Origin: Halobacterium rubrum
GTDB lineage: Archaea > Halobacteriota > Halobacteria > Halobacteriales > Halobacteriaceae
Length of the DNA: 64,000 nucleotides
Direction: 5' to 3'
Assembly: GCF_021729015.1 (NCBI RefSeq)
Contig: NZ_JAJQQZ010000001.1
Span: 124,001-188,000, forward strand
Every line of letters begins with the position of its first letter. The first letter of the stretch is position 1. Under the pieces are notes generated by a model that had not been told where the DNA came from, ran no database searches, and saw only the letters and a program-made list of their open reading frames with translations. This document shows positions 19,961 to 27,893 of the stretch, in pieces. The position numbers were made by a program, and so were the translations under genes.

Positions 19961-20857
19961 GTGGCGACGAGAGAGGACTGTCTCAGCGCGCTCGAAGATG
20001 CTGCGAGCCGTCTCGACGAGTCACCGACGAAAGCTCAGTACGAGAGACTCGACATTACGCCCGCTGCGTCGACGATTCTCAGACACTGCGGCAGCTGGAA
20101 CGACGCGAAAGCACAGGCCGGGCTGTCGACGAACCGGTCCACGGGGCCGCGCGTCGAACCCAAGCCCGACGACGTCTCGGTTCCCGACGGCGAGACGTGG
20201 TCGTCACTCAGCCAGGACCAGCGGTGGCACTACCGCAACCGAGACCTGAACGCGCAGCGGTCACGGGACCGGTGACGGCGGCTCCGCGAGTGGCTCCACC
20301 AGTACAGAACCGACCGGTCCGGGTGCGTTCGGTGTGCGGAATCGTCGCCGTTCTGCCTCGACTTCCACCACGTCGACGACACACGAAAACGGCTGAGCGT
20401 CAACGAGATGGTGGCGTCCGGATACTCGCGAGAAACAATCCGCACGGAAATCGAGGACTGTCAACTGCTCTGCGCGAACTGTCACTGGCGGGAACACAAC
20501 GATGCACCGGTAGTGTTGTCCGAACTCGATACGGCCGAACTCGCCGACAGCCCTGGGGACGCGCTGGAAGCACGTCTGCTCGGCGAACGACCCGGGTCGG
20601 TCGACAAGGAGTCGTGGGTTCGCGCCTGGACCTACGCCTACCAGCAGGTCCGTGGCTGTCAGCGCTGCGGTGAAGGAGACCCGGTGTGTCTGCAGCTCCA
20701 TCACCCAGACGACGAAAAGACGGCGGCCGTCGGCGAGATGATTACGAACAGCCGTCCGGTCGAGGCGGTTCACGCCGAAATCGAGAAGACGGCGGTCCTC
20801 TGTGCGAACTGCCACCGGACGGAACACCACCCAGCAACGCCCGCTGCCCTGGACTGA
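19961..20857 (+). pseudogene. HNH endonuclease gene interrupted by a nonsense codon
   Basis: One continuous frame of 299 codons broken only by TGA at 20273-20275 (codon 105). The N-terminal part ([15 protein letters not shown]... ILRHCGSWNDAKAQAGL) resembles the HNH_repeat module that accompanies homing-type endonucleases. After the stop come two successive HNH-like zinc modules: CVRC...DFHHVDD...LLCANCHWREH and CQRCGEGD...QLHHPDD...VLCANCHRTEHH. A CGA-to-TGA change would restore Arg in an Arg-rich run. Either the gene is dead, or the second part (for example from ATG 20408) is translated alone but lacks half of the first module. It sits beside tRNA-Gln in a patch with other mobile-element signs. 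Confidence 0.75.
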
Positions 20858-20902
20858 AACGACAACGTTTAGTGAACCAACCTCGTTTCGTGAGATGCGA
20901 GC

Positions 20903-20975
20903 AGTCCCGTGGGGTAGCGGCCAATCCTGAAGCCTTCTGGGGGCTTCGACGGAAGTTCGAATCTTCCCGGGACTA
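20903..20975 (+). tRNA. tRNA-Gln (CTG anticodon)
   Basis: The acceptor stem AGTCCCG (20903-20909) pairs with CGGGACT (20968-20974), and the discriminator is A. The D arm is GGGT/ATCC. The anticodon stem AAGCC/GGCTT has loop TTCTGGG, with anticodon CTG at 20937-20939. The T arm is GGAAG-TTCGAAT-CTTCC. CCA is not encoded. A TTTAG stretch lies about 33 bp upstream. Confidence 0.9.
20955..20975 (+). repeat. Putative att site, copy 1 (3' end of tRNA-Gln)
   Basis: The 21-nt sequence beginning GTTCGAATCTTCCCGGGACT is repeated exactly at 21076-21096. It covers the T-loop to discriminator of the tRNA, the usual target of archaeal tyrosine-recombinase integration. Confidence 0.65.
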
Positions 20976-21075
20976 CTTCTGGCGACGAGTTGAGCGAGGA
21001 GCCGATAATCCAGATTCGAGCCCTGCGAGTCGCGCGCAGCGAGACGAGAAGCGACAGCGAGCACGTCTCGCTCCG

Positions 21076-21096
21076 GTTCGAATCTTCCCGGGACTA
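21076..21096 (+). repeat. Putative att site, copy 2 (tRNA-Gln 3' end remnant)
   Basis: An exact 21-nt copy of the tRNA-Gln 3' end, 121 bp downstream of the first. Sequence after each copy is also similar (TACTTCTGGCGA after the first, TATTCTCCTGGCGA after the second). The 100 bp between them hold no gene. It looks like the scar of an integrated element or nested insertions. Confidence 0.65.
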
Positions 21097-21271
21097 TTCT
21101 CCTGGCGATCCACGACGAACAGTGTTCCGTCCGTTCGTGTGATTGCTAGCGGTGGTTCCTGCTCGCTCCCGAAGCGGGGGTACCGGGGACTCGCCCGACT
21201 ACTTTCACTTTCACTGCGCGGCAGGATTCGGTACTTGTGGCGGCGGCGCCTCAGACGCTGGCAGGTGACCG
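21097..21271. other. Non-coding spacer after the att repeat
   Basis: No gene is supported here. Together with 20976-21075 the non-coding stretch after tRNA-Gln is about 300 bp. The only local feature seen is a short CTTTCA tandem repeat at about 21202-21214. Confidence 0.4.
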
Positions 21272-21409
21272 ATGGATGGCGAGCACACGGACGCCGGCTG
21301 GCGCGTCAAGTGCCCGCGGGGGCACACGCGGCTGCGCCGGCTCTGCGACGGCCGGTACTACTGCCGGAGCTGCGAGCAGCACTACGACCGCGGCGACCTC
21401 CGGGGGTGA
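21272..21409 (+). CDS. 45-residue zinc-binding microprotein
   Basis: ATG at 21272 encodes a small protein with C-x3-H in KCPRGHTRLRR followed by LCDGRYYCRSCEQHY, enough Cys/His ligands for one zinc. The ligand pattern resembles the C-terminal part of the next gene (PCGHGGLRNRRDEDGYTCGYGGC), which begins 6 nt after its stop. The function is unknown; such mini zinc fingers are common on haloarchaeal plasmids and proviruses. Confidence 0.6.
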   Translation: MDGEHTDAGWRVKCPRGHTRLRRLCDGRYYCRSCEQHYDRGDLRG

Positions 21410-21415
21410 CCGGGG

Positions 21416-21799
21416 GTGGCCGTAGACCCGCGGTCGAACAGCGTCCCGAACGGCGCGCGCAGCGTCCTGCGCGGGAACCCGGACGCGACAGCCCGGCTCC
21501 CGCCGCCCGGCGAGCCGTTCCGGCTCGCGGAGGCGCCCGGTGAAGTCCGGCGGGTCTTCCGGCAGTTCCGCGCGCACGGCGTCCTCGACGTCGTCGAGAA
21601 TCCCAGGGACGAGCCGAAACGCTACCGCACGAATCCGGCCGCCTTCGAGGCCGCCCGCGAGATTCGGGCGAGTCGCGACACGCTGCCCTGCGGCCACGGC
21701 GGACTGCGGAACCGCCGCGACGAGGACGGCTACACGTGTGGGTACGGCGGCTGTGACGCTCGGTTCGACCGGCGGACGGTGCTCGACTGTATCGGGTAG
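21416..21799 (+). CDS. Hypothetical protein with zinc-finger C-terminus
   Basis: A 127-residue protein from GTG 21416. The centre (PGEVRRVFRQFRAHGVLDVVENPRDEPKRYRTNP) looks like a winged-helix segment. The C-terminus has Cys/His ligands in PCGHGG and TCGYGGCDARFDR. This suggests a small DNA-binding regulator, but no named family is recognised. It is paired with the preceding 45-residue gene next to the att repeats, consistent with element cargo. Confidence 0.6.
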   Translation: MAVDPRSNSVPNGARSVLRGNPDATARLPPPGEPFRLAEAPGEVRRVFRQFRAHGVLDVVENPRDEPKRYRTNPAAFEAAREIRASRDTLPCGHGGLRNRRDEDGYTCGYGGCDARFDRRTVLDCIG

Positions 21800-21926
21800 C
21801 GTCTGACGGCCGTCCGCTCTCCGCGGGCGGCGTTTCGGGTGCAACTCACTCACACACGCCACCGGTCGTGATACGGGGTGGACTACATTCTCCCGGAGAG
21901 AACCGCAAGACGAAGAGACGACCACA

Positions 21927-21946
21927 CCCCTTCGTTTCGACTGGAA
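21927..21946 (-). promoter_or_regulatory. ORB-like origin recognition motif
   Basis: The reverse strand reads TTCCAGTCGAAACGAAGGGG. This closely matches the haloarchaeal origin recognition box as I remember it (TTCCA-x-x-x-GAAACGAAGGGG type), the site bound by Orc1/Cdc6. It is set inside an outer inverted repeat CACACCCC...GGGGTGTG (21924-21955). Only one copy is seen and no orc1 gene is in the window, so it may be an origin remnant rather than an active origin. Confidence 0.5.
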
Positions 21947-21963
21947 CGGGGTGTGCTAGCGCG

Positions 21964-22485
21964 TCACTTCTCGACGTCGAGCAGCGCGACGCGCTCGCGC
22001 ACCACGCCGGCGAGGTCGCCGCCCGCCGCAGCCACCTCCGCCGCGCTCACGTCGAAGAACTCCCGGAGCGTCGCCTCGTCGCGTTCCTCCCCCAGCGTCG
22101 GGCGCACTTCGGCGAGCAGGTCGCCCACCGCGTCGGCAGCCGCCGCCTCGCGCTCGTCGGCGTCGGCTGCGCCGTCCGTGTCGGCGGCGACCACGACGAC
22201 GACCGGCTGCTCGCCCTCGCCGACGCCCATCGCCAGCGCCTGCCGGATCTGGCGGCGGCCAGCGGCGTACAGCAGAATCTCGACGGCGCGCTCGCTGGCG
22301 ACGTTCTCCCCGCGCTCGAACGCCCGGCTGGCGTGCGCCACCGCGCTCACGAGGTGCTCGCGGTCCGCGACGTAGCCGGCGTCGAACGCCTGCACCGCCA
22401 CGCCGTGCTCGTCGCCGACCGCGCCGAGGTCGGCGACGAACGCGTCGACGTCCTCGACCGCGGCGACGCCCTCGACGACCCTCAC
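21964..22485 (-). CDS. KEOPS complex subunit Cgi121
   Basis: A 173-residue protein matching the Cgi121 (TPRKB-like) subunit of KEOPS, which with Kae1, Bud32 and Pcc1 makes N6-threonylcarbamoyladenosine at position 37 of ANN-decoding tRNAs. The family segment [25 protein letters not shown] is clear. An acidic insert ([13 protein letters not shown] region) is haloarchaeal. It overlaps the end of hel308 by 4 nt and is transcribed after it. Confidence 0.88.
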   Translation of the reverse strand: MRVVEGVAAVEDVDAFVADLGAVGDEHGVAVQAFDAGYVADREHLVSAVAHASRAFERGENVASERAVEILLYAAGRRQIRQALAMGVGEGEQPVVVVVAADTDGAADADEREAAAADAVGDLLAEVRPTLGEERDEATLREFFDVSAAEVAAAGGDLAGVVRERVALLDVEK

Positions 22486-24896
22486 GAGAAGTCACCCAGG
22501 TTCGCCTGGTTCTCGCCGGTGTCGGCGCCCCCACCGGCGCCGCTGCCGCTGCCCTCGGGGTCGGGGGTCGCGTCCGCGTCGGCGTCCACGCCGTCCATCC
22601 CCGGATTCGGGTGGCCGACGTTCTCCAGGATGCGCTCTGCCGTCGCCTCGCGGCCCCGGACGGCGCCGAGCACGAGGCTCTTGTCGGCGTCCCGGAGGTC
22701 GGCCCGCGACTCGATGCCGGCGTCGTACAGCCGGCGGGCGCGCTTCCGGCCGACGTCCCGCACGCCAGCGAGGTCCAGCAGTTCCTCCCGGACGCCGTAC
22801 TCCACACGCTTGCGGGCCTCGCGGACGGCGGTCGCGCAGTTCACGTCGAGTTCGCCGGCGAGCCGCTCGGCCGCGTTCAGCAGCCACTCCGCCGTCTCCA
22901 CTTTCCCCCGGATGTCGCCCGGGCCGACGTCGTAGCGCTCGGCGATTCGGTCCTCGTCGAGCTCCGACGCCCAGTCCTCCATGAGCTTCGCCGTCTTCAG
23001 CGCCGACAGCCAGTCCTCGAACTCCGCCTGCTCCTCGCGGGGCGTCGACCCGAGCAGTTCGTCCTCGCGCTCGTAGGCGAGTTCGGTGTACTGCTCGCGG
23101 TCCCCGGACCGGAGGTAGAGCTCGTACATGTCCGGCGTCCGGCTCACGAGGTGGTAGAGCCCGAGCGGCGACGGGTCTACGGTCGCGTCCTCCGGGAGGT
23201 CGCTGTCGGCCTCCATCTCGCTGGCCGGCTGGAAGCCCGCGGGCCCGTCGCTGTCTGCGGTTCCTGCGTCGTCGCTCGCTCCAGACGCGGCCCCGCTTCG
23301 CGCGGCCGCGCGCAACCCGTCGATGACGGTCGCCGCGCTCATCGGGTCGACGTACAGCTGGCTCACGAGGTGGCCGGTGGCGGTCGCGCGCAGCGCGCCG
23401 CCGTCCTCGCGCTCGACGAACCCGTTCCGGTCGAGGTAGACGAGCACGTCCCGCGTGACGGACTGCAGCCGGCCGGGGTCGTCGGTCTGCGTGGCGTACA
23501 GCGTCTCCCCGAGGAACTCGTGGAGGCTGTCCTCGGTCGTCGTGAACCCGGTCGCGATGGCGGCCAGCACGTGGGTGCGGAGCGCGGGCTCGGCCGCGAG
23601 CTTCGAGCGCACGGGCTCCGGGTCGGCGTACACGTACCGGTCGAACAGCTCCTCCAGCTCGTCGTGGCTGTTCGCGAGCAGCACGGCCTCCCCGTAGGGG
23701 TCCAGTCCGGGGCGCCCCGCACGCCCGAACATCTGGTGGACCTCCAGGACGTCGAGGGGCTGCATCCCGCCGGCGGTGCCGTCGTAGCGCTGCCAGTCCC
23801 GCACGACGACCCGGCGGGAGGGCGTGTTCACGCCCGCCGCGAGCGTCGGCGTCGCGGAGACGACCTTCACGAGGCGGTCTCTGAAGGCTTCCTCGACGAG
23901 TTCGCGGTGCTCGCGCGCGAGGCCGGCGTGGTGGAACGCCGCGCCCTTCGCGACGGCGTCCGCGAGGTCGTCGCTGGTCTCGGTGTCGCTGACGCCCCGT
24001 ATCTCCTCGGCGACGTCGGCCAGCCGGTCGCGCTCCTCGGGCGACAGCGTGTCGCCGGTGACGTCCGCGAGCCGGCGCGCCGACGCCTCGGCGTTCCGGC
24101 GGGAGTTCACGAACACGAGCGTCGACCCGTCGTCCTTGAGGGTGTCCGCGACCACGGCGGCCGTCTGGCTCCCCGAGCCGACCGAGAGTTCGGCCTGTGT
24201 GCCGTCGTCGTAGTGCAGCGCCTGTCCGTAGTGGACGCCGGTCTTCAGGTCGATGGGCCGCCAGTCCGAGTCCACGAGCTCGGCGTCCAGCCAGTCCGCG
24301 AGTTCGTCGGCGTTCCCGATGGTCGCCGACAGCGCGACGACCTGGAGACCGTCGACGCGCTGGCGGAGCTTCGCCAGTGTCACCTCCAGCGTGGGGCCGC
24401 GGTGGTCGTCGTCCACCAGGTGGACCTCGTCGGCGACCACGCAGGACAGGTCGTCGATCCAGTCGGCGCCGTTGCGAACCAGCGAGTCGACTTTCTCCGA
24501 GGTGGCGACGACGATGTCGTTGTCCGACAGCCGGGAGCCATCGCTCTCGTAGTTCCCCGTCGAGACGCCGACGGAGAGGCCGAACTGCTCGAAGGCCTCG
24601 AACTCGCTGGCCTTCTCCCCCGCGAGCGCACGCAGCGGCACGATGTAGAGGGCGGTGCCGTCGCCGTCGAACCCGAATTTGTCGTCCCCGTCCTCGTCCG
24701 CGATGGCCGACAGCATCGCCAGCTGGGCGACCAGCGTCTTCCCGCTGGCCGTCGGGACGCTCGCCACGAGGTTCGAGCCCTCGGTGACTCCCTTCTCGAC
24801 GGCCTCACCCTGCGGCGGGTACAGCTCCTCGATGCCCTCCCCCTCGAAGTACTCGGCGACGCCGCCGGGGAGGCCCGGCACGTCCGCGACTCTCAT
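22482..24896 (-). CDS. hel308: Hel308 family ATP-dependent DNA helicase
   Basis: A superfamily 2 3'-5' helicase (804 residues) acting at stalled replication forks. Motifs: Q-motif region [13 protein letters not shown], Walker [10 protein letters not shown] (about residues 45-53), DEVH box [19 protein letters not shown], motif [18 protein letters not shown] winged helix follows, then the ratchet domain, and a C-terminal helix-hairpin-helix ([22 protein letters not shown]). An Ala/Ser/Asp-rich insert near 530-560 and a Gly/Asp tail are halophilic additions. It shares an operon with Cgi121, an order I recall from other haloarchaea. Confidence 0.96.
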   Translation of the reverse strand: MRVADVPGLPGGVAEYFEGEGIEELYPPQGEAVEKGVTEGSNLVASVPTASGKTLVAQLAMLSAIADEDGDDKFGFDGDGTALYIVPLRALAGEKASEFEAFEQFGLSVGVSTGNYESDGSRLSDNDIVVATSEKVDSLVRNGADWIDDLSCVVADEVHLVDDDHRGPTLEVTLAKLRQRVDGLQVVALSATIGNADELADWLDAELVDSDWRPIDLKTGVHYGQALHYDDGTQAELSVGSGSQTAAVVADTLKDDGSTLVFVNSRRNAEASARRLADVTGDTLSPEERDRLADVAEEIRGVSDTETSDDLADAVAKGAAFHHAGLAREHRELVEEAFRDRLVKVVSATPTLAAGVNTPSRRVVVRDWQRYDGTAGGMQPLDVLEVHQMFGRAGRPGLDPYGEAVLLANSHDELEELFDRYVYADPEPVRSKLAAEPALRTHVLAAIATGFTTTEDSLHEFLGETLYATQTDDPGRLQSVTRDVLVYLDRNGFVEREDGGALRATATGHLVSQLYVDPMSAATVIDGLRAAARSGAASGASDDAGTADSDGPAGFQPASEMEADSDLPEDATVDPSPLGLYHLVSRTPDMYELYLRSGDREQYTELAYEREDELLGSTPREEQAEFEDWLSALKTAKLMEDWASELDEDRIAERYDVGPGDIRGKVETAEWLLNAAERLAGELDVNCATAVREARKRVEYGVREELLDLAGVRDVGRKRARRLYDAGIESRADLRDADKSLVLGAVRGREATAERILENVGHPNPGMDGVDADADATPDPEGSGSGAGGGADTGENQANLGDFS

Positions 24897-25060
24897 TGGG
24901 CCGGGATAGGCTCGTCCCGCGGTTTAAACTGTCGGGCGGGGCCACCTGCCGTCTCTCTCGCGGGCGCTCGCCGTCGGGCCGCCAGACGGCGTCGGCCAGC
25001 CGGCGGTCGCGCCGTGACTGGCCCGGCAACGATATACGCCGGGCGCCACCACGTGGCGGT

Positions 25061-25309
25061 ATGCGAGTCGAGTTCGACCGGGACACCTGCATCGGGATGT
25101 TCCAGTGCGTCGCGGAGTGGGGCGACGGCTTCGAGGAGGACACGGACGCCGGGAAGGCGGTGCTCGTCGACGGCGAGGAGGTCGAGGAGGACCTCTTCGC
25201 CGTCGAGGTACCGGACGGCGACGAACTGGACGCGAAGTTCGCGGCGAGAGCCTGTCCCGTCGACGCCATCACCGTCTACGACGACGACGGCGAACAGCTC
25301 GTTCCCTGA
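25061..25309 (+). CDS. Ferredoxin (single-cluster, 82 residues)
   Basis: An acidic small ferredoxin, MRVEFDRDTCIGMFQCVAEW...CPVDAITVYDDDG. Only three cysteines (Cys10, Cys16, and the one in ARACPVDAI) are placed to bind iron, which suggests a [3Fe-4S] or incomplete cluster. ATG at 25061 follows CGGT and gives the usual N-terminus; an upstream in-frame start would add an Arg-rich stretch. It is monocistronic. Confidence 0.85.
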   Translation: MRVEFDRDTCIGMFQCVAEWGDGFEEDTDAGKAVLVDGEEVEEDLFAVEVPDGDELDAKFAARACPVDAITVYDDDGEQLVP

Positions 25310-25342
25310 CTGTCGGTAGCGTCGCTGCACCGCCCGGGATAG

Positions 25343-25352
25343 TTTTATGATA
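25343..25352 (+). promoter_or_regulatory. TATA box of the 34-residue gene
   Basis: TTTTATGATA is centred about 30 bp before ATG 25377, the spacing of a leaderless haloarchaeal promoter. Confidence 0.65.
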
Positions 25353-25376
25353 ACACGACACATACCATCGGGTGCG

Positions 25377-25481
25377 ATGTGCCACCACTGGGAGGAGCTT
25401 CCGATCGAACAACTCGAAGCGGAGGCCGAACGCGACGCCGAGGACGCCGACGACGTCGAACAGGAAGTCGCACCCGCGTAG
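25377..25481 (+). CDS. 34-residue acidic microprotein
   Basis: ATG at 25377 encodes MCHHWEELPIEQLEAEAERD followed by an acidic tail ending EVAPA and a TAG stop. The Cys-His-His start could bind a metal. The well-placed TATA box argues that it is expressed. The function is unknown. The 188 bp between it and the mdh stop show no further gene. Confidence 0.55.
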   Translation: MCHHWEELPIEQLEAEAERDAEDADDVEQEVAPA

Positions 25482-25669
25482 TCGCACTGCCGGCCGGCGC
25501 ACCGCCTGCGAACCACCGAACAGCGACGCACAGCCGCCCGTCCTCCCCGCCTCGTTCCTCGTCGGCGCACAAACCGCCAGCAGCAGGGAGCACAGCAGGC
25601 TACTCGCTCGCTCGGGCCCCGACGCTTACACAGCAGTGACCGCACCAGAAGAAACCGCTTGCCGCGGCG

Positions 25670-26584
25670 TTACGCGATCTCGTCGTACTGCTCGGAGAGC
25701 TTCTCTGCGGCCTCGCCGAGCTGGTCGCGCTCGTACTCGGTGAGGTCCCACTCGACGACCTCCTCGACGCCGTTCGACCCGAGCTTCACCGGAACGCCGA
25801 GGCCGACGTCGTCGAGGCCGTACTCGCCGTCGAGCACGACGCTACCGGGCAGCACTTCGCCCGTGTCGTTGAGGATGGCTTCGACCATGTGGGCGACGCC
25901 GGTCGCCGGCCCCCACTGGGTCGCGCCCTTCTTCTCGATGACGTTCATCGCGGACGCCTGGAGGTCCGAGAGGATCTCCTCCTTCTCGTCGTCGCTGAAC
26001 TCGGGGTCCGCGCCGTTCACGCGGACCTTCGAGAACACGGGCACCTGGGCGTCGCCGTGCTCGCCGAGGATTGTCGCGTCGACGTTCTGGACGGGCGCGT
26101 CGAAGCGCTGGCCGAGCACGTACCGGAAGCGCGCGCTGTCCAGACGGCCGCCGAACCCGACGACCTTGTGGCGGTCGCGGTCGCCGCTCTCGTAGAGGTG
26201 GCGGTTCAGGAGGTCGACGGGGTTCGACGTCGTGACGGTGACGAAGTCGTCGTTGTGCTCGGCCAGCGAGGAGCCGATGTCCTCCATGATGGGCGCGTTG
26301 TCGCCCGCGAGGTCGATGCGGGTCTGGCCGGGCTGGCGCGGGATGCCGGCCGTGATGACGACGACGTCGGAGCCGGCGGTGTCCTCGTAGTCGCCCTGGT
26401 AGACGTCGGTGTTGGCGTCGTAGGCGACGCCGTGGTTGGCGTCCGCGGCCTGCCCGATAGTCTCCTCCTCCTTGTCCGGGATGTCCACGAATACGAGCTC
26501 GTCGACCACGTCACGGAGCGCGAGGTTGTAGCCTGCGGCGGCGCCGACCGTCCCGGCGGCCCCCACGATGCTGACTTTCGTCAT
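25670..26584 (-). CDS. mdh: Malate dehydrogenase
   Basis: Interconverts malate and oxaloacetate with NAD(P) in the TCA cycle. The 304-residue protein has the N-terminal dinucleotide motif [19 protein letters not shown], the acidic residue after strand 2 (LVFVDIPD), and the catalytic His in [15 protein letters not shown]. Halophilic malate dehydrogenases are close to lactate dehydrogenases in sequence; the substrate loop segment [13 protein letters not shown], with Arg residues for malate, supports Mdh. It is monocistronic, with GGAGGTG upstream of the ATG. Confidence 0.94.
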   Translation of the reverse strand: MTKVSIVGAAGTVGAAAGYNLALRDVVDELVFVDIPDKEEETIGQAADANHGVAYDANTDVYQGDYEDTAGSDVVVITAGIPRQPGQTRIDLAGDNAPIMEDIGSSLAEHNDDFVTVTTSNPVDLLNRHLYESGDRDRHKVVGFGGRLDSARFRYVLGQRFDAPVQNVDATILGEHGDAQVPVFSKVRVNGADPEFSDDEKEEILSDLQASAMNVIEKKGATQWGPATGVAHMVEAILNDTGEVLPGSVVLDGEYGLDDVGLGVPVKLGSNGVEEVVEWDLTEYERDQLGEAAEKLSEQYDEIA

Positions 26585-26768
26585 ATCACGTCAAACACCT
26601 CCGGGCAAGCCGTTAAGCGCTTCGATACCCCCGCCCCAGCGCCCCGAAACCGCCCTACAGCGGCCGACAGCCGCCGAACGACCCTTCGACTATCGACGAA
26701 CTTCTGTCGGGGTCGTGGGGTCACGCTCCCCCGCAGCCTTTTCGACGCTCGCCGCCGTCCCACCGACC

Positions 26769-27467
26769 ATGAGCGACAGCGACGACGGATTCGACGAGGA
26801 AGCCGTGCGCGAGGAACTCCGAGAGAAGTACGAGAACGAACAGGAAGACCGCGAGGCGACCGCGCGTATGAGCGAGTTGCTCCTGCAGGGCGCGACGATG
26901 ACCAACGACCACTGCGACCGCTGTGGCAGCCCGCTGTTCCGCTACGAGGGCCAGACGTTCTGTCCGACCTGCCAGCACGAGGCCCAGCGCCAGCAGGCGG
27001 ACGCCAGCCAGCCCGACGCACAGCAGGCGCAGGCCGGCCAGCCAGAGACTCAGCAGGCCGACTCCGGCCCGACCGGGGGCCAGCAAGCCTCGCCCAATCA
27101 GTCCGAATCCGGGGTCGCGGGCGGCGACAGCCAGCAGCCCGCCTCCGGCGACGCCGGCCGAGACACTGACACCCGACGAGCACCGCCGTCCCGGAGCGGC
27201 GGCGAGCACGCACCCGACACTGGCCGGAGCGGCGAGCGCAGCCGCGACGTCGTCGAGGACGCCCCCGCTCGCGACGACCCCTCGACGCGCGACCTCCCCG
27301 AGCACGCGCCGACGGCCACCGCCAGCGGTCCGGCCGCCGACGCGCTCGAATCGACCATCGCCGCGCTCGCGCGCCGCGCCGGCAGCGCCGACGACCCCCG
27401 GACCGCCCGCGAGTACCTCGAAGCCGCCCGGGAGGCCGCCGAAGCCCTCGCCGCGCTCCGCCAGTAG
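26769..27467 (+). CDS. Sjogren's/scleroderma autoantigen 1 family zinc-ribbon protein
   Basis: A 232-residue protein with an acidic helical N-terminus (DEEAVREELREKYENEQ) and MSELLLQGATMTNDHCDRCGSPLFR. A zinc ribbon CDRCGSPL...FCPTCQHE lies at about residues 49-67. This is the Sjogren's syndrome/scleroderma autoantigen 1 (SSSCA1) family. A long Gln/Ala/Ser/Asp-rich, probably disordered linker then leads to a C-terminal helical segment (ALESTIAALARRAGSADDP). The role in archaea is unknown. Confidence 0.88.
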   Translation: MSDSDDGFDEEAVREELREKYENEQEDREATARMSELLLQGATMTNDHCDRCGSPLFRYEGQTFCPTCQHEAQRQQADASQPDAQQAQAGQPETQQADSGPTGGQQASPNQSESGVAGGDSQQPASGDAGRDTDTRRAPPSRSGGEHAPDTGRSGERSRDVVEDAPARDDPSTRDLPEHAPTATASGPAADALESTIAALARRAGSADDPRTAREYLEAAREAAEALAALRQ

Positions 27468-27504
27468 CCGGAACCGACTTTTCCCCGCGTTCCCACCGGC
27501 ACGT

Positions 27505-27891
27505 ATGGACGTCCTCGTGCCCGTCGACGACTCGGACTGTAGCTTCCGCGCGCTGGACTTCGGCGCGGACATGGCAGCCCGCTACGACGCCACGCTGCAC
27601 GTCGTCCACTTCGCCGACGAGTCGACCACCACGACCGACGCCGTTCTCGAGCGCGCCCAGCGCGTGCTCGACGCTCGCGGGGTCGACGCCGACCCGGAAG
27701 TGAACGCGGACGTCGACGTCCGGTCGGCCGGCCGCGTCGGCAGCGACATCCTCGACCTCGTCGACGAGCGCGGCTACGACCACGTCGTCATGGGCCACCA
27801 CGGCGCCGGCACGATCGAGCGCGCAATCCTCGGTAGCGCCGCCGAGACGGTGCTTCGCGCCGAGAAAGTTCCGGTGACGGTGATTCCGTAG
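27505..27891 (+). CDS. Universal stress protein (UspA family)
   Basis: A 128-residue single UspA domain: MDVLVPVDDSDCSFRALDFG at the start and the nucleotide-binding loop GHHGAGTIERAILGSAAETV near residues 96-115. It begins 37 nt after the zinc-ribbon gene, on the same strand, and ends 2 nt from the convergent hef stop. Confidence 0.9.
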   Translation: MDVLVPVDDSDCSFRALDFGADMAARYDATLHVVHFADESTTTTDAVLERAQRVLDARGVDADPEVNADVDVRSAGRVGSDILDLVDERGYDHVVMGHHGAGTIERAILGSAAETVLRAEKVPVTVIP

Positions 27892-27893
27892 CC

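Noticed and set aside
20273-20275. TGA as selenocysteine in the HNH gene
   Set aside because: Haloarchaea are not known to use selenocysteine, and no SECIS-like structure was noticed; a nonsense change is simpler.
21201-21216. Short CTTTCA tandem repeat as a CRISPR or origin repeat
   Set aside because: Only about two units; far too short and few.
22611-25319. 902-codon plus-strand frame across hel308
   Set aside because: Antisense shadow of hel308; Val/Gly/Arg-rich with no motif, and it runs through the ferredoxin gene in the wrong frame.
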